Source: Cephalotus follicularis
Lineage: Eukaryota > Streptophyta > Magnoliopsida > Oxalidales > Cephalotaceae
Length of the DNA: 64,000 bases
Reading direction: 5' to 3'
NCBI GenBank assembly: GCA_001972305.1
Contig: BDDD01000560.1
Coordinates: 976,488 to 1,040,487, forward strand
The notes under the pieces were generated by a model. That model was not told the DNA's origin, did not search any database, and saw only the letters and a program-made list of their open reading frames with translations. The position numbers and the translations under genes are program-made. Positions 45,663 through 55,790 of this stretch are shown piece after piece; within the stretch, counting starts at the first letter, position 1; each line of letters starts with the position of its first letter.

Positions 45663-47640
45663 CTTTGTAAACTTCGACGCTTAAAGCGTTTATGTCTTCG
45701 CTTATTTCTTTTCCTCTATAGTTTGTATGTGTCGTCTTGTATGTGTCTGTCTTTTGGTAATGTGATATGGTTGGATTGATCTATCTAGATTTTGATTAAA
45801 CCTGTGGTGGAGGTTAAGGTGATTTGGTAATGTGATCTTGATTAGTTTTGGGATTGTTTAGTTTGAGCGGCTAAGGTACGGATTCTCTTTTCTTTGGTTT
45901 CTCTATCGGTTTTATTGAAATAAATTTGGATTATGTTTTTGTACGGATACTTCCCTTCTTGGTTATCTTCGATCGGTTTTAATTGAATAAAACATGTTTT
46001 ATTGTTTAATGGAATAAGTACAGAGTATTCTTCGTTTTTATTGAAATAAATTTAGTTTTTGTTTTAATGAATATGTACGGATTTTCGATATTCCTTTGGT
46101 TTTATGAATTTCGTTATGCTACAGATTATTTTGTTGTGTTTTGGAAAATAAAGCCAGCCTTAATATTTTTGTGAAATTAAATATTTTTGACTTTATAAAT
46201 TCGGTTATTATCTGTTTACAAAAATTTTGTATGATCATCTCTTTTATTGCGAAAATTAAAATGAGTTGATTTCTGATTATGAAAATGTACGGATTATTCG
46301 TTCTTGAAAATCTCCTTTGGTTTTATATTGATTAAAAACATTATTATGAATAATGTACCATTCTTTCGTATTATGATATGTTTTGAATAAAATTAGTTTT
46401 ATTACTTTTGAGTAAAGTTGAATATTACTGATTTTATAAATTCAGCATGATTTTCACATATGAAAGTCTGCCAAGTTTTATGATACGGATTTTGTTATGA
46501 GCATGATTTTCAAACACGAAATTTAATATGATAATGTTTTGGATTTGGTTTTGGAGTAAACCAAATGATTTTTGATAAAATCATTAATTTCGAAATACTG
46601 AGAATATTTTTGTTTCCTACCTATGGAGGTACCATAGGCATGTCGTAGGCTTGGCACGGGAACATGACACTTCCGTAGCGATGCGATTAGTGTACGGTGT
46701 CTCTTAATATCTTGTGATAAGATATGGCCAACTGAGGTGTATGAGTTAACTCTAGTTATTATCATATTCAGATTCAGATTATGGGAATTGATTGTGTAGT
46801 GTCGTACACGTCGTTCCGTCAGAGCATGTGGGCTTTGCAAACCCCTTGCACATATGTATGTATTTAAACCGTTATTGCATCTCTCAGTATAAAATATGGA
46901 TTTGGAAAAGTTTGAAAACTTATATGTTTTGATATATCTATTTTCGCCTTATACTGATTGTGAATCAATATATATATATATCTATATATATATATATATA
47001 TATATACGATTTGACATGAGCATCATTTGAATTGCATAAATTTAGTTTATTTATGAATTGTTCTGTTGTTGCAAAGGATTCGTTTTGTTCAGCAATCTGT
47101 TTTGTTTTGTTTCGTTTCGTAACTGTTTTGATTTGTATTGGAAACTGTTCCGTTTTGTAAATTGTTCTGCTCCATAATCTATTTTGTTTCGTACCGTTTT
47201 GTTTCGTACTATTAACTGTTTTATTATTCTATATTCGTCCTGAGGTTTGCTCAACCGCGTTTTTGTTTTTCATGCGGCAGGTTTTCAGGGGCAGCATGGG
47301 CAAGTGTGATGAGAGAGAGACCTTGTGTTTGAGGATTTCTTAGAGTTGAATTCCTTTAGTAATGTTATGTTTTTTTTTTCAGATTATGTTATGGTGTCAG
47401 GTTATGTTTAGGCCATCACGTGTTATCTTGGAGATTAAATTGATTATAAGCATAATTTAATTTTTTGAACCTGAGATTTTCTTTTATCAGCATAAATTGG
47501 AGACTTTATTATGGTTTTAGATGACAAAGGTAAAGATAAGATTTATGTATTCTGGTACGTTTCTGTTAGCTAGTTCTGTTTAGCGTGACATTTCAGGTTC
47601 TGAATCGGGAGTGATCCCAGTTCCGAATCGGGGTGTTACA

Positions 47641-48700
47641 GTGAAGGCCAGTTGTCTCTCAACCCGCTGTTCAAGGATGCCAAAGCAAAGGAAGGCTCCA
47701 AGTCCTTTACCATCATAGACCCTTTATTAAACCAAGTTAGGTAGTCCCTGAGGGATTCATTCTTCCCCTACACCACGTTGATAAGATGGTTTGAATTCTT
47801 TCTCTGGCTGGTGCTATTTAGGAATTTTGTGACGAACATTTCGCTGAATTGCTCAAAGTTCGCCACTGACTTTGGGGGTAACGTGTAGTACCACGTCTGA
47901 GCAGCTCCGTCAAAGTTGTCAGAAATCCAAGGCAGAGGATCGCATCCGAGGCTTGATGCACCAGCATAATCTGAGTATAATACCTTACATGTTTTATGGG
48001 ATCAGAGGACCCATCATATTCTTTGAATGTGGAAAGTCTGAACCCTCTCGGCATGCGCTCCCTCAGTATCTCTGGAGCGAAAGGAGTGCAATTTAGATTC
48101 CATACCTCTGATAGGTACCCATTCACTTGCTCGGCTCCTCTAAGCCTTATCTCCATATTTGCAAACCTCTTGTTCATGGTCTGCTCAATGTCTTCCAGAT
48201 TGCTAGACTTGCTACAGACCTGAGACGGCCCTGGTCTGATCGAGTAGTCTGATATGCTCCTTAACCGTGACTCTGTCCTACAAGAAGCGTAGGAACATGT
48301 AGGAGGCTCCTCTGCATCTATTGAGTAATCTGAGTAGTCCTTCTCCATCAGATCTTGCTCGGGTAGGTCTTGCTGGTGATCATAATTATAGCCACTAGCG
48401 CTGTAGGACTTTGCTCACAGAGATATATCAATCTCTGACAGTCTTAGAGGGTGCATGGCCCTCCTTTGTGGGTTTCGCCTAACCTCTTGAGGTTGTTGTA
48501 GTTCCGGGACTGGTCTGCTTGGTCCAGCCTGATCCTAGGGGACTGGTCGGCTTGGTCCAGTCTGATTCTGGCTTGTCAAGTTGTTTTCCAACAAGGTTGT
48601 GAGCCTCCCCATCTCTTGGAAGAGCTGGTTAAACTGCTCTCCAATGAGATGAGCTTGACTAGAAACGGCCGCAAAGTTGGTGGTTCTTCTCGGATGCATT
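47641..48700 (-). pseudogene. Tat-lineage element D gag (fossil)
   Basis: Minus-strand gag of a Ty3/Gypsy Tat-type element, with a likely start at 48698-48700 (MHPRRTTNFAAV). An N-terminal Gln/Pro-rich part precedes the capsid core: FRLSTFKEYDGSSDPIKHVRYY near 47960-48030, then LTWFNKGSM and LASLNSGLRDNW-like blocks near 47650-47740. This F..YDG..DP..H signature is typical of Tat/Athila-side Gypsy gags and differs from chromovirus gag. The rest of gag and the protease lie at 30768-31697 beyond LTR H. It is broken. Confidence 0.78.
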
Positions 48701-49110
48701 GTTCAATTAATTGAAACAACTCACGTCATTTCCCACAGACGACGTCAACTATTAATGCGTGAATCAAGTTCACAACAGTCTTTCACATGCGGAGGTTTGA
48801 TTTGATGGGAATAACGATGGATGCTCCGAAGAAGATGTTGAATTTGTGTTCTTCTCTGCACACAAAGAAAGCAAGTAATCGAAAGTCCATGAGGTTTTCC
48901 TCCCGGGGACACTCTGATGCTTAAGTCAGTTATTGTGCAGAGAAAATAATAAGTGTAAATGGCAAATTGCTCGACCTTCCCTCAGTTTTTTTTTTGGAGT
49001 ATTTATAGTCTTATCTGGTTGTAATATCTTTGCACTGCTAACATTAAGGAGGAGGTTACCGGTCCCTTGGAAATGGTCAGGATTCTAGGCTATTTCTTCG
49101 TTATGGGATA
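48701..49110 (-). repeat. Element D primer site and 5' LTR remnant
   Basis: Minus strand. Near 48736-48755 it reads GTCGTCTGTGGGAAA, close to the CGCCGTCTGTGGGAA-type primer region of Tat elements. Beyond it the sequence aligns by eye with the E LTR at 50118-50345 (shared CTCCCGG.GACACTC and AAGTCAG...GCAGAGAAAATA blocks). A TATA-like CTATAAATACTCC lies at 48996-49008. Similarity fades above about 49110, so the outer end is not seen. Confidence 0.62.
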
Positions 49111-50117
49111 TATATATCAGTTTATGTATTTGTAATATATATGAGATTGAGGTTTGCAGGTTAAACTCATTTATTTATTTGTATTAATTAATTAATTTAT
49201 ATTAATTTAGTGTAAATGAACATAATTAAATTGAATTAACTCATGTGTTAGTGTAGTAGTATTTGACATTGTTTTTATATTTGGATTGTATATTTTTTGT
49301 TTTGTTCTTATTATTTGAATATTACGATATTTACCGTCGCAAATTTTTTTTTTAATATTTTTCTACAATTTACATTGTATATGTCAATAATTGTCGATTC
49401 CAAAAATAAACTTTTCCACATATATTGTGTCTTCTTACATAATAGTAGTTGCATAATTTGAACAGCCTTTTATGTACATATATCTTTGCATAGGTCATCG
49501 CAGCACAAGATATGTTACTCATTTTCTTTTAAAAATATTATAATTGAGTAAATCGATGCTTTCACATTACTACTAATTATTGTTTTCGAAACATATACTA
49601 CCACAACTTTTCCATTCATGTATATTCTAAAATAACTTTTCCATTCATGTCTATTCAGTAATATATTGTCCTATATTCCAGAATGTATACAATGGACTTA
49701 GCAACCGTATATCCCCATAATAGACTAAGAAGACGACTCATGTTGACTAAAAAGAAAATTCAAATCCCCTGTAAGAAGAGGATTGAATTTAGCTACTATA
49801 GTTTCATGTCAAAGTTCACCCAAAAGATGTATGTCTTCACAATCAAATAAAAGGAAACGGTTGCCAACGTTTTGTGAATAGGCATATATGCTTTTGGAAA
49901 TATCTGAATTGGTTATTACATTGCTTATTTTTCTAAATTTTAATTAAAATCTTACATGTGCTAAAATTTATTTTAATAGTTTGGAAAAAAGAATATCAAA
50001 GATAAAAACTTAAAAATCATTTTATTCATATCCCGAAATATAATTAGTTGAGAAATTCAAGTCATAAAATTATTATTCGTATCTTTTTCGAATTAAGAAA
50101 ATGTAATTATAAGTTAA
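49111..50117. other. AT-rich stretch without recognised features
   Basis: About 1 kb, strongly AT-rich, between the remnants of Tat elements D and E. There is no ORF of note, no RNA gene, and no match to any repeat elsewhere in the window that I can see. It may be the outer D LTR decayed past recognition or old flanking DNA. Confidence 0.4.
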
Positions 50118-50365
50118 TGTTGATTCAGAAAACATTCTTTCAACAGTACCTTGCGTGGAGGGTTTTGATTTGTTAATAGAAACGCCTGAATCTATGTCCG
50201 AGAATGTGATTTGGTTGATAGTCCCTGTACAGAAAGAACAAGAAGGTTGAAGGTCCAGGAGGTTGTTCTCCCGGAGACACTCCGACGCTCAAGTCAGCAC
50301 TGCACAGAGAAAATATAGTTCTTTTGAGAGTAAAAATGGCTGACTTTTGTTTCAATTGTGAAACT

Positions 50366-50376
50366 GGTATTTATAG
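50366..50376 (-). promoter_or_regulatory. TATA-like box of E LTR
   Basis: CTATAAATACC on the minus strand; the equivalent box in element D is at 48996-49008. Likely U3 promoter. Confidence 0.55.
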
Positions 50377-50549
50377 CGCTGTTTTGTAACTGCCTGAGTG
50401 TGTAAACCGGAGGTGATAGGTATCCCCTAACGAAATGCCGAGGATCTCGGACATTTCCCCTGATCTTCGCCTGATTTGGTGGTACTTTCATTATAGGATG
50501 TTTATCATATCATATCTTATCTTGCCATATTGAAGAGATAAATCCCAGG

Positions 50550-51725
50550 TGTTGGGAAAGTATATGATAACCTTTAATTAATAAATTTGTTTGCGGAATT
50601 GACAAATTAAGACTATGAATCTAAACAAGCACACAAGAACAAATAATACAATTGTAAGCAAAAGAGATAAGGGATAGAGAGTGTGCAAACGATTTATAGT
50701 GGTTCGGCAAAATCCGTGCCTACGTCCACTTTCTCAAGAACCCCTTGAGATTCTACTAGATACCACTAACAACCTTTGATTTTCGGCTTACGGGTGCAAA
50801 TCAAAGCAAACCACCTTACACTTGATTTTGGGTTCCGGGTGCAAATCAATCAAACACTTTACAAGGGTTCACGCCCCTCTTTTACAATGGATAATAAAAG
50901 GATTGGTTTGTATTTATAAATAACCTCTTGAATGTTGGATATGAAAGTTTAAGATTACAAATGATAGCTCTCAAAGATAGGCTTTAAAGTTCTTGAAATA
51001 AGCTTCGGTATTGATTTGAAAGATGTAGGATTGCTCTTTAGTTGCTTGGAAGAAGTGTGTATTGTCTTGTTATCTCTTGTTGTGTCTCTTATGTAAAGAT
51101 ACCACATTCTTCCTTATATAGAGATGTTCCAACGAATCTATTTTTAAACATTCAGACCAAATCCAGTCGGCTGGATTTTCCTTGCAGTCGGCTGGAGAAA
51201 ATGTTGTGCATTTGTAATTATAGCCGTTGGAGAGTGGCAGTCGGCTGGATGGACTGGGCAGTCGACTGTGTGCCTTGGCAGTGGACTGGTGCTCTATTCC
51301 AGTCGGCAGGTTGAGCTGAAATTGGATTTGCAGAAGCTACTGGTTGAAATGTGCACTTCTTGGCAGTCGGCTGGAAAGCCTTGGCAGTCAACTGGATTGA
51401 CATGGCAGTCGACTGGATGCCTGAGGCAATCAGCTGGTTGGAGACAATTTCCAGGTGCTGGGTTTCTTTGAAGATCCAGTTGGCTATTCATCCTTGGGCA
51501 GTCGGCTACTCAACCTCAACAGTCTGCTGTTCATCATGGCAGTCGACTGGATTGTGCCTGTTTCTGCAATTTACACCTTTGCAACACTTTCAACATCCAA
51601 TCAAGTGAGTATATGTGTTTGTATGATATCAAAACACGCATACAAGTATTCCTTGTTTGTTATTTGTTTGTTAATCATCGAAACATAACCTTTTAACACA
51701 ATTAAAGGGGTGGCAAAAGCCAACA
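50550..51725 (-). repeat. Element F 3' LTR
   Basis: 1176 bases with TGTTGGCTTTTGCC...CCCAACA ends on the minus strand, bounded by the polypurine tract. It includes the CAGYCGRCTG array at 51164-51549. Confidence 0.9.
51164..51549. repeat. CAGYCGRCTG array, element F 3' LTR
   Basis: About 14 units or variants in 385 bases, mostly CAGTCGGCTG and CAGTCGACTG. This is the same motif as in Gypsy elements C, G and I, here inside a Copia LTR. Confidence 0.87.
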
Positions 51726-51740
51726 ATCTCCCCCTTTTTG
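51726..51740 (-). other. Polypurine tract of element F
   Basis: CAAAAAGGGGGAGAT on the minus strand, directly before the LTR start TGTTGGC. Confidence 0.85.
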
Positions 51741-52626
51741 ATAATTGACAAAACAAAACTAATATTGCATGATTTTAACATAATTAACATTTAACATCAC
51801 TGAAATTTACTCAACTTCAAATTATCAAGTCTAAAGAATTTGTTAGAGTGTTTTAGCAACAATTCTCCCCCTTTTTGTATGCATAGTCTCAAAAAGACAT
51901 TATAGACAATGTAATGCATACCTAAGCAATTCTTCAATTAAATTTACCAATGCAATACCAATGCTTACCAATGCAATTTACCAATCTCCCCCTTTTTGTC
52001 AAACAACAACAAGTTGAAAGAATACTCCCCCTTAATCACAGCATATGTTTAAACATTTAATAATGTGCTTGAGTACCAATCTCCCCCTTTTTATCGAAAG
52101 CATTCATAAATCCAATATATGGAGAAGAAAGAAAAAAAATAATGGCAAGCATAAATAATGTATGATGGCAAGCATAAACTTATTCACTTCATCAACACAT
52201 TAAAAATTCATTACATAATTGAAAATGCAAATTCATTACATAAACTTCAAAGTCATCTCACAATAAAAAAAAGCAAGTTTATCAATTATAAATTCACATC
52301 AAGTTCATTTTCATTAGTAGCACATTTTCATATCTATCTCCCCCTTGGCATAAGCTATTAATTTTTCCTAAAGCATAAAGCATTCTCCCTCTTTTTGTTT
52401 GCATCAAAAAGATAATGTCTAAAAAAGATACCAATTAAACAATTTAAAAGGGTTACATGTTGAAAGATACCAATTGAGGGATAAAATGATACTAAATAAA
52501 AGATTTAAAAGAAACATTATTATTATCAACATTATATCAATACCTCCCCCTCAACTAAAGCTTTCTCTTTAAGTTATGTACTTGAACATATTGAGCTTGA
52601 CTTCAAGTACACCTACAAAATAAAGT
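51741..52626 (-). other. Element F internal non-coding part
   Basis: AT-rich internal sequence with at least five CTCCCCCTTTTTG-like blocks (polypurine-tract-like on the minus strand) near 51728, 51867, 51985, 52025 and 52082. No ORF with a recognisable domain. The repeated tract-like blocks are unusual. Confidence 0.6.
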
Positions 52627-53550
52627 TTAAGCTTTTGGTACCCATTTGAACTTGGGTCCTCGCAAGTTAGTCACAAGATTTCCTTTAGGAACCCAAATCT
52701 TTCTAGTTTTACCAAAACAAAGATTATTTCTAAAAATGCAAGAAGTAGATACGTGTCCTATTCTACCACAAAAATTGTAAGCAATTTTAGGCTCGTTTTT
52801 CTTAATAAAGAAATTCTTAAAATGTTTGACATTTTTCATTTATTCGTAGCCAAGTCCGGTTTTGTCAAACACACACATTTGTAGTCCTAACAAATTATCC
52901 AATTTAGCACTACTATTAGAAAATTTAGAAAAATACTTCTTTAAAGCATCAATCTCAATTTTCAGTTTTTCATTTTCTTCCATAGAATCATTTGACAATT
53001 TTGAAGAAACATTTAAAATTTCAATTTCATTCATATAAAAGCTATTTTTACTTTTTAGAAATTCAATTTCATTCAAATACTTGCTATTCTCACTCTTTAA
53101 ATTATCAATTTCTTTAGACATGGACACAACATTTTTCTTTAGAGTCTTATTTTTTAAACAAACATTTTCATATTCAACATACAATTTCTCATAGGCATTT
53201 TGCAATTCATCGAAAGCAAAGTTTACCTCATTTTCACTTTCATATTCACTTGTATCTTTTTCCAAAGACATGAGACATGAAGTTACTCCTTCAACGTTCT
53301 TTTCTTCATGAAAATCTTCCAACTTATCCCATATCTCCTTTGTCGATTCACAAGAAGAAATACGATCAAATTCGTTAGAACTTAAAGCACAAAAAATCAT
53401 ATGTTTGGCCTTAGCATTTAGTTTTAATATTTCTTTTTCCTTTTCATTGTATTTAATTCTTGGTTTAGAGATATATTCTTTAGGCAATTTCAGACCAAAA
53501 ACAATAATATCCCAAAGATCATAATCAAGGGATTGGATAAAGGTGGACAT
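52627..53550 (-). pseudogene. gag: Element F Copia gag (fossil)
   Basis: Minus-strand gag of SIRE/Maximus type. It starts MSTFIQSLDYDLWDIIV (53550), followed by the UBN2 core (KAKHMIFCALSSNEFDRIS near 53350-53410; TKEIWDKLEDFHE near 53310-53350) and a Lys/Glu/Asn-rich coiled-coil-like part (repeated EIDNLKSENSKYLNEIEFL-type heptads near 52930-53120). A knuckle-like block lies near 52740-52790 (YNFCGRIGHVSTSC). No pol follows; the next stretch is non-coding down to the polypurine tract. It is incomplete as a polyprotein. Confidence 0.82.
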
Positions 53551-53680
53551 CTTAATTTTTCATTGACTATAATCATTTCCATCAAAAAATGGTGGCATGC
53601 TAATAGACTTATTATCATTAAAACATGAAATGGTTGTCATGGATCAATTTATCTCAATTAAGATTACTTGATAAAAACCC

Positions 53681-53692
53681 TCTCTGATACCA
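53681..53692 (-). other. Primer-binding site of element F
   Basis: TGGTATCAGAGA on the minus strand, two bases inside the 5' LTR end CCCAACA; initiator tRNA-Met type. Confidence 0.88.
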
Positions 53693-53694
53693 CT

Positions 53695-54869
53695 TGTTGG
53701 GAAGTATATGGTAACCTTTAATTAATAAATTTGTTTGCAGAATTAACAAATTAAGACTATGAATCTAAACAAGCACACAAGAACAAATAATACAATTGTA
53801 AGTAAAATAGATAAGGGATAGAGAGTTTCCAAACGATTTATAGTGGTTCGGCAAAATCCGTGCCTACGTCCACTTTCTCAAGAACCCCTTGAGATTCCAC
53901 TAGATACCACTAGCAACTTTTGATTTTCAGCTTACAGGTGCAAATCAAAGCAAACCACCTTACACTTGATTTTGGGTTCCGGGTGCAAATCAATCAAACA
54001 CCTTACAAGGGTTCACTCCCTTCTTTTACAATGAATGATAAAAGGATTGGTTTGTGTTTACAAATAACCTCTTGAAGGTTGGATATGAAAGTTTAAGATT
54101 ACAAATGATAGCTCTCAAAGATAGGCTTCAAAGTTCTTGAAATAAGCTTCGGTATTGATTTGAAAGATGTAGGATTGCTCTTGAGTTGCTTGGAAGAAGT
54201 GTGTATTGTCTTGTTATCTCTTGTTGTGTCTCTTATGTAAAGATACCACATTCTTCCTTATATAGAGATGTTCCAACGGATCTATTTTTAAACATTCAAA
54301 CCAAATCCAGTCGGCTGGATTTTCCTTGCAGTCGGCTGGAGAAAATGTTGTGCATTTGTAATTATAGCCGTTGGAGAGTGGCTGTCGGCTGGATGGACTG
54401 GGCAGTCGACTGTGTGCCTTGGCAGTCGACTGGTGCTCTGTTCCAGTCGGCTGGTTGAGCTGAAATTGGATTTGCAGAAGCTACTGGTTGAAATGTGCAC
54501 TTCTTGGCAGTCGGTTGGAAAGCCTTGGCAGTCGACTGGATTGACATGGCAGTCGACTGGATGCCTGAGGCAGTCGGCTGGTTGGAGACAATTTACAGGT
54601 GCTGGGTTTCTTTGAAGATCTAGTTGGCTATTCATCCTTGGGCAGTTGGCTACTCAACCTCAACAGTCGGCTGTTCATCATGGCAGTCGACTGGATTGTG
54701 CCTGTTTCTGCAATTTACACCTTTGTAACACTTTCAACATCCAATCAAGTGAGTATATGTGTTTGTATGATATCAAAACATGCATACAAGTATTCCTTGT
54801 TTGTTACTTGTTTGTTAATCATCGAAACATAACCTTTTAACACAATTAAAGGGGTGGCAAAAGCCAACA
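53695..54869 (-). repeat. Element F 5' LTR
   Basis: 1175 bases, the partner of 50550-51725 throughout, with the CAGYCGRCTG array at 54308-54693. Confidence 0.9.
54308..54693. repeat. CAGYCGRCTG array, element F 5' LTR
   Basis: About 14 units in 385 bases; the same unit order as 51164-51549 with a few base differences, most at the two variable positions of the motif. Confidence 0.87.
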
Positions 54870-55014
54870 CCTGGAATGTATGCTGATTTCATGGCATCAT
54901 CTTGTGGAGGACAAGGAACGAGAGGTTCTCTGGTCTCTTATCCACTTCAAGGTCTTCTACATCAAGAGCTCCTTCAAGGGCTTGTGCCTGGAGCACTAGG
55001 TACTCTACAATGCT

Positions 55015-55149
55015 GCCGAGGAAGAGGTCTTATGTGATGCAGTCGAGGAGGAGGTCCTCGGCACTGGTGCCAAGGAGGACGTCCTCTGCCATGCAAACAA
55101 GGAGGAGTTCCTCGGCGTTGATGTCGAGGAGGATGACCTCACTTGCTTC
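55015..55149. repeat. 27-bp tandem repeat with palindromic core (E LTR)
   Basis: Five head-to-tail units of 27 bases. Cores include GAGGAGGTCCTCGG, GAGGACGTCCTC (a 12-bp perfect palindrome) and GAGGAGTTCCTC. It lies in U3 of the Tat E LTR. It is the E counterpart of the palindrome arrays in the other LTRs, with a different word. Confidence 0.82.
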
Positions 55150-55274
55150 TCTAACTGGAGTTAATGAGCTTCCTCTGACCAGTATCCATGTAAGCTTCAA
55201 AGCCCCTGGACACTTGGCTATGTCCGCAGTGGACACGTGTCATTCTTGGTATAAATAGATTTTTCCCCACATCA

Positions 55275-55288
55275 TATGCCCCCCCTGG
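55275..55288 (-). other. Polypurine tract of element E
   Basis: CCAGGGGGGGCATA on the minus strand, directly before the LTR start TGATGTGGGG. It supports minus orientation of E. Confidence 0.7.
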
Positions 55289-55790
55289 TCCTTCTTCTCT
55301 AACCGTGGCAGATGAGGAGGAGCAGAGCTGGGAGTTGTTACTCGAGCAGACCTACATTACGTAACCTTCGCAGGCTTAGTTAACTGTCAAAATTGGGCTT
55401 GCTTATTGAGCCCGAATTCCAAACCATTAAGAGGCGTATAGGTCACGATTTACACCTGTCATGTTCTGCGCATTTCCCGCCTCTGTCTCTTCATTTTCTG
55501 CGTCTAATTTGATGGTTCGTTCCTCAGCCGTTAGATTTGCGTAGTTTGGAGGGCTAGGATCCGAGCTCTGGGCCTTTAAAAGATATCTTTCTCTTAAGGA
55601 AGAACTCTTCGCTTTTTCAACTTCTAAACTTCATCTTCTTGCTGGGAGCTGCCCAGATTTCCAGTGCTTTCAAATCTTTCTTGTCTCGCCATTCTTTAGT
55701 CAATATTCTTGGTAAGTACCCGTCGTCTTCTTGCTGTCCTAAGTTGGTCCAGGATTTCTTTAGCCTCTTCTTTCTCTTGGTCTAAGATAA
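55289..55790 (+). other. Element E region upstream of antisense ORF
   Basis: About 500 bases between the polypurine tract and the start of the antisense ORF, non-coding. A weak TATA-like TTTAAAAGATA lies near 55573-55583 on the plus strand, correctly placed to serve the ORF. Otherwise I see nothing. Confidence 0.4.

Larger units (their letters stand above)
31698..47640 (+). mobile_element. Solo LTR H, expanded by three nested insertions
   Basis: A plus-oriented LTR starting TGTATTATCC and ending GGGGTGTTACA, flanked by GTGAA. Its own sequence is 31698-32245, 35305-35388, 37659-38230 and 45658-47640, about 3.2 kb in all; the rest is insertions G, A-solo 2 and I. It carries GTCGACGC-type words across the three insertion points. 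It shares its 3' half with LTR G (ACCATAGGCATGTCGTAG, a TGAGGTTTGCTCA stem and CATGCGGCAG near the end). There are no internal coding parts and no second LTR, hence solo. Confidence 0.8.
50550..54869 (-). mobile_element. Element F: small gag-only Ty1/Copia element
   Basis: A 4.3-kb minus-strand element inserted in the LTR of Tat element E. It has two LTRs of nearly equal length (1176 and 1175 bases), a primer site TGGTATCAGAGA, a Copia gag region, and a polypurine tract, but no protease, integrase or RT. Flanks are CCAGG (50545-50549) and CCTGG (54870-54874), matching at four of five bases. The LTRs are about 96-98% alike by eye, so it is young. The gag resembles SIRE/Maximus-type Copia gag. 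It is non-autonomous and would depend on a relative for pol. Confidence 0.87.
50118..55274 (-). repeat. Element E 3' LTR (Tat), interrupted by element F
   Basis: Minus-strand LTR of Tat element E, about 840 bases of its own sequence: 55274-54870 and, beyond inserted element F, 50549 to about 50118. It starts TGATGTGGGG beside a polypurine tract (55275-55288). It has a TATA-like CTATAAATACC at 50366-50376 and shares its lower part with the D leader/LTR. The lower end is placed by alignment with D and is approximate. It carries a 27-bp tandem repeat at 55015-55149. Confidence 0.68.

Noticed and set aside
45217-45779. Possible host gene from the 120-aa ORF at 45417-45779
   Set aside because: It crosses the end of the element I LTR into LTR H; no domain and no conservation in the partner sequence.
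54902-55258. 118-aa Arg/Ser-rich ORF as a splicing-factor-like host gene
   Set aside because: It falls in the U3 of the E LTR and its Arg/Ser repeats come from the 27-bp tandem unit.
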